A stretch of 35,215 bases of DNA from positions 749-35,963 of the forward strand of contig DGUV01000083.1 in assembly GCA_002395775.1 (NCBI GenBank). The letters run 5' to 3'. Position 1 is the first letter of the stretch; each line of letters starts with the position of its first letter. The notes below the pieces were generated by a model. It did no database searches. It was given only the letters and a program-made list of their open reading frames with translations, and was not told the origin of the DNA. Shown here piece after piece: positions 22,310-29,809 of this stretch. The stretch comes from Prevotellaceae bacterium UBA4301 (GTDB taxonomy: Bacteria > Bacteroidota > Bacteroidia > Bacteroidales > Bacteroidaceae). Made by a program: the position numbers and the translations under genes.

Positions 22310-22866
22310 TTGCCCGCAATGCCGAATCGTTCTCCTTCATCTATCAGGAGACCCTCGACCGCTTGTATGCCCACGGCCGGGTAATTTTCTTCGACCCTGA
22401 GGACAACACATCTCCCTTTTCGCTTCTCCCTTCTCCATTCCTTTATCTTCCCGGTGGTTATCCTGAGAAACATCTCGAGGCATTGGTAAAGGCAGAGGAA
22501 ACACGACAGGCCATTCGTGAGTTTGCTGAGCGGGGAGGGCACATTGTTGCCGAATGTGGTGGCATGATGTATCTTTGTCAGAGTATAGTGACGGACGATG
22601 GCGAGTATCCCATGTGTGGTGTCCTACCCTATAAAATCTCTGCAAGGACAGAAGACCGAAAACTTTCTCTTGGCTATCGTCGATTTGCAATGGACGGGAA
22701 AGAGTTTCGTGGTCATGAATTTCATTATACGCAATTCTTAGGCGAAAAGCCTGGGTCTGCCATTCAGGTCTTTAATGCCAAAGGCGAACCCGTTGCTACG
22801 CCCATTATTCGCTACAAAAATGTTGTGGCGAGCTACACGCACATCTATAATCTATGGCAAATATGA
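22285..22866 (+). CDS. cobB: CobB/CbiA, C-terminal glutamine amidotransferase half
   Basis: 193 residues from the ATG at 22285 (MEKPVDILIARNAESFSF). It carries the CobB-type amidotransferase domain: LYLPGGYPEKHLEAL, the nucleophile motif AECGGMMYL with its Cys, LGYRRF and RGHEFHYTQF. It supplies ammonia from glutamine for amidation of the a and c side chains. The stretch EDNTSPFSLLPSPF before LYLPGGYPE is encoded by TCTCCC/TTCTCC repeats (22411-22440) and is unlike the family. Overlaps the N-terminal half by 25 bases and cobQ by 13. Confidence 0.88.
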   Translation: MEKPVDILIARNAESFSFIYQETLDRLYAHGRVIFFDPEDNTSPFSLLPSPFLYLPGGYPEKHLEALVKAEETRQAIREFAERGGHIVAECGGMMYLCQSIVTDDGEYPMCGVLPYKISARTEDRKLSLGYRRFAMDGKEFRGHEFHYTQFLGEKPGSAIQVFNAKGEPVATPIIRYKNVVASYTHIYNLWQI

Positions 22867-24302
22867 AATCTCTTCATCCCTTGATGTTGGCGGGTACGGG
22901 TAGTGACGTGGGCAAGAGTATCATTGCCACGGCCTTGTGTCGCATCTTCCGTCAGGATGGTTATAGTCCTGCGCCCTTCAAAGCGCAGAATATGGCTCTC
23001 AATTCATACGTTACTGCAGATGGTCTTGAGATTGGTCGCGCACAAGCCGTACAGGCCGAGGCGGCAGGCATCCCCTGTGAGGCGGACATGAACCCCATCC
23101 TGCTGAAGCCCCAGAGCGACCACACGAGTCAGGTGGTGCTTTTAGGCAAACCCATAGGCAACAAGAATGCCTATGACTATTGGCGTCATGAGGGGAAGGA
23201 CGAGCTGAGGAAAGAGGTTCATGCTGCATTCGACCGCCTTTCCCAACGTTTCAACCCCATCGTGATGGAGGGCGCAGGCAGTATTGCAGAGCTGAACTTG
23301 CGCGATACCGACCTCGTGAACATGCCCATGGCCCGATACGCCGATGCTCATGTCATCCTTGTGGCTGATATCGATCGCGGTGGAGTCTTTGCCTCGGCGT
23401 ATGGGAGCATCATGCTGCAGGAGGAGGCCGACCGCAGGCGCATCAGGGGCATCATTGTCAATAAGTTCCGCGGCGACATGCGCCTCTTCGATGGGGGGCG
23501 TCGCATGCTGGAGGAGGTGTGTGGTGTGCCCGTCCTGGGCGTCGTACCTTATTATAAGGACATCCACATCGATGAGGAGGACAGCATGGACCTCGTAACG
23601 AAGGGGGGGAAGGAAGAGACGGGGGAGAATCGGGTGCGCGTCAAGGTCGTTCGCCTGCCCTATATCAGCAACTTCACGGACTTCAATGCCTTGCAGGCCG
23701 ACTCGCGCTTCCGGCTGACTTATGCCACCGTCCCCAGCCAGATTGCCGAGGCCGACATCGTGGTGCTGCCTGGCACCAAGTCCACCCTTTCCGACCTGCT
23801 GTGGCTCCACCAGTCGGGTATGGCAGGGGCCATCCTGCAGGCCCACCGTGAGGGGAAGACCATCCTTGGCATCTGTGGCGGCTACCAGATGATGGGGCTG
23901 ACGATTGGCGACCCGCAGGGCGTCGAAGGCTCCGTGGCCAGTATGCCTGGCTTGGGGCTGCTGCCCGTGCGCACCGTCATGGCTCCGACCAAGACCACCC
24001 GGCAGGTGACCTTCCGCTTCGAGGGGCAGGAGTGTAGCGGATATGAGATTCATCAGGGCGTCAGCGATGCCCCTCAGCCCGTAGTGCAGACGGACCATTG
24101 CATAGGCACCTACGTCCATGGCATCCTCGACAACCCGGCCTTTGTCGATTTCCTGCTCCGCCCCTTTGCCGGCAGGGTGGAGGAGGGGGGCCCAGCCATC
24201 AACTATCAGACCTACAGGCAGCAGCAGTACGACCGCCTGGCCGAGCACGTTCGCCGCCACCTGGACATGGACAAACTTTACAGCATTCTGACCGATGATT
24301 GA
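22854..24302 (+). CDS. cobQ: Cobyric acid synthase CobQ/CbiP
   Basis: 482 residues, usual length. The ATP-binding domain starts LMLAGTGSDVGKSIIATALC (10-29) and has KAQNMALNSYVT, EIGRAQAVQAEAAG, NPILLKPQSD and ADIDRGGVFAS. The amidotransferase domain has LPGTKSTLSDL, GICGGYQMMG with the nucleophilic Cys, GYEIHQG and GTYVHGILDN with the catalytic His. It amidates side chains b, d, e and g of adenosylcobyrinate a,c-diamide. Overlaps cobB and cobD. The first 60 or so codons are less GC-rich at third positions than the rest. Confidence 0.95.
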   Translation: MANMKSLHPLMLAGTGSDVGKSIIATALCRIFRQDGYSPAPFKAQNMALNSYVTADGLEIGRAQAVQAEAAGIPCEADMNPILLKPQSDHTSQVVLLGKPIGNKNAYDYWRHEGKDELRKEVHAAFDRLSQRFNPIVMEGAGSIAELNLRDTDLVNMPMARYADAHVILVADIDRGGVFASAYGSIMLQEEADRRRIRGIIVNKFRGDMRLFDGGRRMLEEVCGVPVLGVVPYYKDIHIDEEDSMDLVTKGGKEETGENRVRVKVVRLPYISNFTDFNALQADSRFRLTYATVPSQIAEADIVVLPGTKSTLSDLLWLHQSGMAGAILQAHREGKTILGICGGYQMMGLTIGDPQGVEGSVASMPGLGLLPVRTVMAPTKTTRQVTFRFEGQECSGYEIHQGVSDAPQPVVQTDHCIGTYVHGILDNPAFVDFLLRPFAGRVEEGGPAINYQTYRQQQYDRLAEHVRRHLDMDKLYSILTDD

Positions 24303-25278
24303 CGGACACGGGGATGACATCTGCAACTATAGCGGCATTCGGCTGAATTTCAGTTCGAACATCCCCGCCTTTGCCGACCTCTCGGCCCTGGAGGATCATC
24401 TGCGTGGCTGCCTCTCCCTCGTCCGTTCCTATCCCGAGCCTTCGCCCCAATCGCTTGAGGCGGAGATAGCCCATTCCATCGGCACGAGTCCCAGCGAGGT
24501 GATGGTCACCAGCGGAGCCACCGAGGCCATCTATCTCATTGCCCAAATGGCCTCTCACATGTTGGCCCCTGCGCAGCGCACCTACGCTGTCGTGCATCCC
24601 ACCTTCAGCGAGTACGACTCGGCAAGCCGGATGTTTGGCTTCAGGGAAGGGCCCGATGCCTGGCTCTGCTGGGTGTGTAATCCCAACAACCCTACGGGCG
24701 AAGTGCGCCCTGCCGACTTCATTGCCGGGCTGGCCGCCCGCCATCGTCTGCTCGTCATCGACCAGTCCTACGAAGACTATCTCCCTGCCCCCCTGCCGTC
24801 GTGCGAGGGGGCTCTGGTCCTTCATTCCATGACCAAGAAGTATTGCATCCCTGGCCTTCGCTTGGGCTACGTCACGGGGCCTGCGCGGCTCATCCTCTCC
24901 TTGCGCAGCCTGCAACGCCCCTGGGCGGTCAATGCCTTGGCTTTGGAGGCAGGTCACTGGCTCGTCGGGCATCAGCCTCGTCTCATAGATGTGCCGGCCT
25001 ATTTGTCCGAAGCCCAGCGGCTGCGTTCGTTGCTCAACGGGATTCCCGGCATTCGGGCCTGCGAGACGCATACCAACTTCATGCTCTGCACCATCGAAGG
25101 CCGCACCGCCGCAGAACTGAAGGAGCATCTGGCAGCCAGGGAGGGCATACTCATCCGCGATGCCAGCAACTTCCCCGGACTCACGCCCCACCACTTTCGC
25201 GTGGCTGCGCAGACGCCCGAGGCCGATGATGAACTCATTAGTGCGATAAAGCGTTATGGATTGTTCCCTGTTCGTTAA
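24295..25278 (+). CDS. cobD: Threonine-phosphate decarboxylase-like aminotransferase CobD (CobC)
   Basis: 327 residues of a fold-type I PLP enzyme. LNFSSNIPAF (17-26) is the CobD/HisC-type start, VTSGATEAIY (71-80) the phosphate-binding area, NPNNPTGEV (129-137) and IDQSYEDY the core, and HSMTKKYCIPGLRLGY has the PLP-binding Lys181. It makes (R)-1-amino-2-propanol phosphate for the nucleotide loop. At 327 residues it is somewhat shorter than the Salmonella enzyme. Overlaps cobQ (8 bases) and cbiB (23 bases). Confidence 0.92.
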   Translation: MIDGHGDDICNYSGIRLNFSSNIPAFADLSALEDHLRGCLSLVRSYPEPSPQSLEAEIAHSIGTSPSEVMVTSGATEAIYLIAQMASHMLAPAQRTYAVVHPTFSEYDSASRMFGFREGPDAWLCWVCNPNNPTGEVRPADFIAGLAARHRLLVIDQSYEDYLPAPLPSCEGALVLHSMTKKYCIPGLRLGYVTGPARLILSLRSLQRPWAVNALALEAGHWLVGHQPRLIDVPAYLSEAQRLRSLLNGIPGIRACETHTNFMLCTIEGRTAAELKEHLAAREGILIRDASNFPGLTPHHFRVAAQTPEADDELISAIKRYGLFPVR

Positions 25279-26317
25279 TCATCATTCAGCAGTGGCGATG
25301 GCGCTCGTCTTGGCTTGGCTGCTCGACCTCTGGCTGGGCGACCCCTCTTGGCTCCCCCATCCCGTGGTGGGGTTCGGAAGGATGATAGCTTGGTGTGAGC
25401 ATCGTTTCAATCGTGGCAGGCATCGTGTGCTCAAGGGGGCCATTGTCAGCCTCCTGCTCGATACGCTCGTGTTTCTGGTAATAATGTGTTTGGTAATGGG
25501 CCTCTCACGTTCCATCTCCTCAATGGAGGGCTCTGTTCTCCCCCTATGGAGGGGAGTTGGCGGGGGGCTGCTTTTCCTTGTCGAGCTTCTTCTGGTTTTC
25601 TACTGCCTGGCCGGAACCACTCTCATCCGTGAGGTGCGTGCAGTGTTCCTTGCCCTCGATCGTTCGTTGGAGGAGGGGAGGAAACAGGTAGCCCGCATTG
25701 TGGGCCGTGACACCAGTGAACTCTCGGCACAGGAAGTGCGTACGGCTGCCCTCGAGACTTTAGCCGAGAACCTGAGCGACGGCGTTATTGCCCCCCTTTT
25801 CTGGTTGGCCATGGGCGGTGTTCCTGCCATGCTCACTTACAAGATGATAAATACGCAGGATTCCATGGTTGGCTATCGCACCGAGCGGTATAAGGACTAT
25901 GGTTGTTGGGCTGCTCGCATCGACGATATTGCCAACTACATCCCGGCCCGACTTACGGCCCTGCTGATGCTCTTGGTTGCTCCTCTGATACCCTCCATGA
26001 GGGGCGATTCGTCCCAAGAGGGGAGAGTCTCCCTATCAATTTTTCATTTTTCATTTTTCATTTTTAATTGCGTACGCAAGTACGCCCGTAATCATCTCAG
26101 TCCCAACAGCGGCTATCCCGAGGCGGCATTGGCGGGCATCCTCGACTGCCGTTTCGGCGGTCCGCACAACTATTTCGGCAAGCTGGTCGATAAGCCCTAT
26201 ATTGGTGAGAACGACCGCCTGCTTACTACCGCAGACATGAAAAAAGCCATCCGTGTCAACCGGATGGCGGAGTTGCTTATGCTGCTTCTTGTCGTCGCTC
26301 GCTTCCTACTCTTCTGA
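25256..26317 (+). CDS. cbiB: Adenosylcobinamide-phosphate synthase CbiB
   Basis: 353 residues of a polytopic membrane protein that joins aminopropanol phosphate to adenosylcobyrate. Hallmarks: DLWLGDPSWLPHPVVGFGRMI (near 22-43), ETLAENLSDGVIAPLFW, MINTQDSMVGYR, YKDYGCWAARIDDIANYIPAR and SPNSGYPEAALAG. Two stretches look inserted: SMEGSVLPLWRGVGGG (about 84-99), between membrane segments, and about 30 residues (MRGDSSQEGRVSLSIFHFSF onward) before KYARNHLSPNSG, both encoded by repeat DNA. The start could be moved to the ATG at 25298. The 3' end overlaps the convergent nhaC by 12 bases. Confidence 0.93.
   Translation: MDCSLFVNHHSAVAMALVLAWLLDLWLGDPSWLPHPVVGFGRMIAWCEHRFNRGRHRVLKGAIVSLLLDTLVFLVIMCLVMGLSRSISSMEGSVLPLWRGVGGGLLFLVELLLVFYCLAGTTLIREVRAVFLALDRSLEEGRKQVARIVGRDTSELSAQEVRTAALETLAENLSDGVIAPLFWLAMGGVPAMLTYKMINTQDSMVGYRTERYKDYGCWAARIDDIANYIPARLTALLMLLVAPLIPSMRGDSSQEGRVSLSIFHFSFFIFNCVRKYARNHLSPNSGYPEAALAGILDCRFGGPHNYFGKLVDKPYIGENDRLLTTADMKKAIRVNRMAELLMLLLVVARFLLF
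25538..25556. repeat. GC-rich inverted repeat inside cbiB
   Basis: CTCCCC (25538-25543) and GGGGAG (25551-25556), part of a longer GC-rich stretch 25525-25568 read as LPLWRGVGGG, a peptide I know from repeat read-through in many Bacteroidetes proteins. Confidence 0.75.
25991..26070. repeat. Composite GC-rich and TTTTTCA repeat inside cbiB
   Basis: CCCTC-CAT-GAGGG (25991-26001), then GAGGGGAGAGTCTCCC, then three TTTTTCA units and TTTTTAATTG. Both repeat classes seen elsewhere between genes are joined here and read in frame, the second part as IFHFSFFIFN. Confidence 0.8.
26240..26268 (-). terminator. Intrinsic terminator for the nhaC operon, inside cbiB coding sequence
   Basis: Minus strand GCCATCCG-GTTGACA-CGGATGGC-TTTTTT (plus stem 26246-26253 with 26261-26268; A-run 26240-26245). 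It sits 38-66 bases past the nhaC stop, within the cbiB codons for MKKAIRVNRMA. Confidence 0.8.
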
Positions 26318-27784
26318 TGCGCTTCTCCCCTCAGTCAGAGGTTGGGTTTTCCATATTTTCCAGCCTATGGCGGCAATTATGATGCTCATGAGCGGACTGA
26401 GGAGGTTGAAGAAACAGTAAGGCAGGTAGGTGAGTGTGGGTACGCCGAGCACGGTCGATTGCGTCATTCCGCACGTGTTCCAGGGAATGAGCACGCTGGT
26501 GACCGTGGCTGCATCCTCGGTGGTGCGGCTCAGCAGACGCGATTCGTAGCCTTCCTCTCGGAATACTTCCTTGTAGATGTCGGCCGTGAGGACGATGGAG
26601 ATGAACTGGTCGCCCGTGGTGAGGTTGAGGAAGATGCCCGTGCCCACGGTGGAGGAAACGAGGCTCACCCTGTTGCGCACGAGGCGGAGTATGACGCCTG
26701 TGATGCTGTCTATCATGCGGCTTGCCACCATGGCTGCCCCGAAGCACATGGCGCAGAGAATGAGCCAGATGGTGTTGAGCATACCCGCCATACCGCTGGT
26801 GGAGATGAGTTCGTTGAGCGAGGGGCTTCCCGTGTCCACGGTCGTCGAGCCATAGTAGGTGATGGCCAGTCCGCGTATCAACGTGGTTATTGATGGTGCC
26901 GAATTGCCAGAGAACGTTTCTTCTCCTCCGGCTATCTCGCACAGAATGTGGGGCTGCAGGATGAGAGCCACCGCTCCGGCCATCACAGATGACAGAAACA
27001 ACACGATGAGCGACGGCACGCGGTGCGCTATCATGACACCCGTCAGCAGGGGTACGAGCAAGGTCCACAGCGAGATGTTGAAGGTGCGCGACAGCCCTTC
27101 CGTGTATTCGCTCACGTGCAGTTCCACACCTTCGCCGCCCTGTCCGGCAAACAGGAAGATGAGGATGGCAATGAGGAAGGTGGGGATGGTGGTCAGCATC
27201 ATGTATCGGATGTGGGCAAAGAGGTCCGTTCCCGTGGCCGACGAAGCCAGAATGGTAGTGTCGCTCAGGGGCGACATTTTGTCGCCGAAGTAGGCTCCCG
27301 AGATGATGGCGCCTGCCGTCCATGCCTCCGACACCCCCAGTGCGTGACCGATGCCCAGCAGGGCTACGCCTATGGTGGCGATGGTTGTCCAAGAGCTGCC
27401 CGAGAGCAGTGAAACCAATGAACAAATGATGCACGAGGAGACGAGAAAAAACTGGGGCGACATCGTCTGCACCCCGTAATAAATGAGTGTGGGCACTATG
27501 CCGCTGATAATCCATGACCCTGCCAGCATGCCCACACACAGAAGAATGAGTAGCGTGATGCTCACTTCGCCCAGCGTGGCCTTTATCTGCCGTTCAAACA
27601 CGCTCCAGGGTACGCGATAGACCGCCATCGACAGGCACACACATACTGCCATTCCCATCAGCAGGGCTATCTGACTGCCTCCGCTCAGCGAGTCGCTGCC
27701 AAACAGCGATATCACCAGAGCCAGAAAGCCTATCAGCACCACCACCGGCACTATGGCCACCAACGGATGCGGAATCTTTGTCAT
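26306..27784 (-). CDS. nhaC: Na+/H+ antiporter of the NhaC family
   Basis: 492 residues, about 11-12 membrane segments. The family signature GAYFGDKMSPLSDTTILAS is present, as are SGSSWTTIATIGVALLGIG and the repeat-related TTGDQFISIVLTADIYKE and LIPWNTCGMTQSTVLGVPT. It exchanges Na+ for H+ (or a related organic-acid exchange) in the inner membrane. Last gene of a minus-strand run after the metallopeptidase-like and GH97 genes, 25 bases behind GH97. A second, shorter NhaC relative is encoded at 33410-34699. Confidence 0.9.
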   Translation of the reverse strand: MTKIPHPLVAIVPVVVLIGFLALVISLFGSDSLSGGSQIALLMGMAVCVCLSMAVYRVPWSVFERQIKATLGEVSITLLILLCVGMLAGSWIISGIVPTLIYYGVQTMSPQFFLVSSCIICSLVSLLSGSSWTTIATIGVALLGIGHALGVSEAWTAGAIISGAYFGDKMSPLSDTTILASSATGTDLFAHIRYMMLTTIPTFLIAILIFLFAGQGGEGVELHVSEYTEGLSRTFNISLWTLLVPLLTGVMIAHRVPSLIVLFLSSVMAGAVALILQPHILCEIAGGEETFSGNSAPSITTLIRGLAITYYGSTTVDTGSPSLNELISTSGMAGMLNTIWLILCAMCFGAAMVASRMIDSITGVILRLVRNRVSLVSSTVGTGIFLNLTTGDQFISIVLTADIYKEVFREEGYESRLLSRTTEDAATVTSVLIPWNTCGMTQSTVLGVPTLTYLPYCFFNLLSPLMSIIIAAIGWKIWKTQPLTEGRSASEE

Positions 27785-27809
27785 GTATCGAGCGTTGTGT
27801 TAGTCACTT

Positions 27810-29798
27810 TCATTTCACACGCTTGAGCTTCATGGCAAAGCCACCGCCGGAAGCCATGTGGACGGGTAGGTAGTCGCGCCAGCAAACAACGCCGCGCTGG
27901 GCTTGGAAGTCGGTGGCTACGCGGTGGGCATTGGGGCCGTCGGTGAAGGCGGTGAGTTCCCATTCGCTGGTGTCGTGGGGCAGGATGGTGCCGAAGTCGA
28001 TGGTGAGGTCGCGTTCCTGCCAGTTGGTCTCGCCGGCCAGATAGAGGTTGCCCTGCTTGTCGGAGCGCAGGACGATGATGAACTCGCCCATCTTGCCGTC
28101 CATCACCTTAAGTGACTGATAGACGGGCGGCAGGGAGGCAATGAACTGCGTGCATTGGGGTTCGCGTTCGTAGGCCGAGGGACTGTCGGCAAGCATGGTC
28201 AGGGGCGACTCATGGACGATGTAGTGGGCCAGCTGGTGACATCGGGTGCCCATGGTCATGGGGTTGGAATAGACGGGCTGGTAGTCCTGCCGCGAGGCGT
28301 TGCGCATACCTCCCGGAGTGAAATCGACAAAGCCTGCCTGTCCGCGGATGAAGGGGAAGGTGACGTCGTACTGGGGCATGTCCTGAGCATCGTGGGCGGT
28401 CCACTTCACTTCCTCCATGCCGAATACGGCTTCGAAATTGATGACGTTGGGCCAAGTGCGCTGTATGCCCTGCGGAGCAAAGATGCCGTGGTAGTCGAGC
28501 ACCAGATGGTTTTGGGCGCAGGCCTCGGCTATGCGATAGATCATGCGTGCGGCCTCCTGGTCGTAGCGGTCGAGGAAATCGACCTTGAAGCCTGCAATGC
28601 CCATCTGGGCATACTTCTGGCAGGCGGCCTGGAGTTGGCTGTCGAGCACGTTAAAGACGGTCCAGAGGATGAGGCGCACGTTTCGGGCCTTGGCGTATTC
28701 GACGAGTTCGGGGAGGTCGATTTCGGGGATGGTCTGGAGCATGTCGCCCGACTTGGGGTCGTACCAGCCCTCGTCGAGAATGATGTATTCGAGGTGGTTC
28801 TTCGCAGCAAAGTCGATGTAATGCTTGTAGGTCACGTTGTTGATGCCGGCCTTGAAGTTGACACCCTGCAGTCCCCAGTCGTTCCACCAGTCCCAAGCTA
28901 CATGGCCCGGGCGAATCCATGAGGTATCCTTCACTTGTGATGGTGTGGCAAGGGCGTAGACGAGGTTGTTCATGGGCATCTCCTTATCCTCGCGGGCTAT
29001 GGCCATGATGCGCCAGGGCAGGCTGCGGTTTCCCGTGCCTTGGGCGATGAAGTCCTCGGTGTCCTTGACATACTTCTGCACGCGCCAAGGATAGAAGTCA
29101 AATGTCTTGGGCACTTGGGCAAACGAGGCCTTCAGGCTGCCTCCTCCGGCCTGGACGAACATGCCGGGATAGTCCGCGACGTCGCTCTCCATGAGGGTGA
29201 CCTTGGCAGTGGGGCACACGACGGTGGCCGGCAGAAAGGCCTCGAGGTGGCTGGCCTGGGAGAGTGCCGACTGGCTGTAGGTGGCCTGAAAGGCCATAGC
29301 CTTGGGGTTCTTCTCGTTGGTGGAGTGGGGGAGCAGGACGTTGGGGTCGCCAGGGAAGCGGAATTCGGCCACTTCGTCCTTGATTTTCCATTCTTTCTTG
29401 TCGAAGGCCGTGAGCAGGAAACGGTAGGCTACGCCCTCGTTGTAGGCACGGAACTCCACCTCAATTCCACTCTTTGACCTGACGAAAAGCTGATTGTATC
29501 TTACGTCGAACTCGGCCTGGCGATAGTTGGGGGCCACGATGTGCTCGTGCTTCGATTTCTTTGATGAAATGGACCATTTTTTCACATCCGTCCCCTCGAT
29601 GTCGAGCCTGATGACGTTGTCGAGGGCGTAGATGTGGCGGTCGACCGCTTCCTCCTCATAGACGGAGTAGGTGAGTTGCTGGCCCTGAGGGGTGATGTCC
29701 ACCTTCAGGCGTCCGTCGGGTGAGGTGAGTGTTTGTGCCAAGGCACAATTGAAGATTGGAAGCGTGGAAATAGCGAGAAGCAGGAGTATGCGTTTCAT
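27810..29798 (-). CDS. Glycoside hydrolase family 97, retaining (alpha-galactosidase-like) type
   Basis: 662 residues, the full GH97 length. Signal peptide ends at NCALAQ (residue 22). The N-terminal beta-sandwich runs to about 270 (SPDGRLKVDITPQGQQLTYSV, YNEGVAYRF), the TIM barrel from WDWWNDWGLQGVNF (302-315) with YIILDEGWYD (338-347), and a C-terminal beta-domain ends in GGGFAMKLKRVK. Asp407 in GFKVDFLDRYDQ is placed like the nucleophile of retaining members, and Glu456 in NVINFEAVFG is a candidate acid/base. The inverting SusB type has a Glu where this protein reads LDYHGIFAP, so I favour a retaining alpha-galactosidase-like enzyme. Exported, probably periplasmic. 11 bases downstream of the metallopeptidase-like gene. 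Confidence 0.92.
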   Translation of the reverse strand: MKRILLLLAISTLPIFNCALAQTLTSPDGRLKVDITPQGQQLTYSVYEEEAVDRHIYALDNVIRLDIEGTDVKKWSISSKKSKHEHIVAPNYRQAEFDVRYNQLFVRSKSGIEVEFRAYNEGVAYRFLLTAFDKKEWKIKDEVAEFRFPGDPNVLLPHSTNEKNPKAMAFQATYSQSALSQASHLEAFLPATVVCPTAKVTLMESDVADYPGMFVQAGGGSLKASFAQVPKTFDFYPWRVQKYVKDTEDFIAQGTGNRSLPWRIMAIAREDKEMPMNNLVYALATPSQVKDTSWIRPGHVAWDWWNDWGLQGVNFKAGINNVTYKHYIDFAAKNHLEYIILDEGWYDPKSGDMLQTIPEIDLPELVEYAKARNVRLILWTVFNVLDSQLQAACQKYAQMGIAGFKVDFLDRYDQEAARMIYRIAEACAQNHLVLDYHGIFAPQGIQRTWPNVINFEAVFGMEEVKWTAHDAQDMPQYDVTFPFIRGQAGFVDFTPGGMRNASRQDYQPVYSNPMTMGTRCHQLAHYIVHESPLTMLADSPSAYEREPQCTQFIASLPPVYQSLKVMDGKMGEFIIVLRSDKQGNLYLAGETNWQERDLTIDFGTILPHDTSEWELTAFTDGPNAHRVATDFQAQRGVVCWRDYLPVHMASGGGFAMKLKRVK

Positions 29799-29809
29799 GT
29801 TTTCTGGGT

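Noticed and set aside
23600..23635. G-rich stretch in cobQ (TKGGKEETGEN) as an insertion
   Set aside because: The family has a variable loop of similar length before VVRLPYISNFTDF, so no extra residues need explaining.
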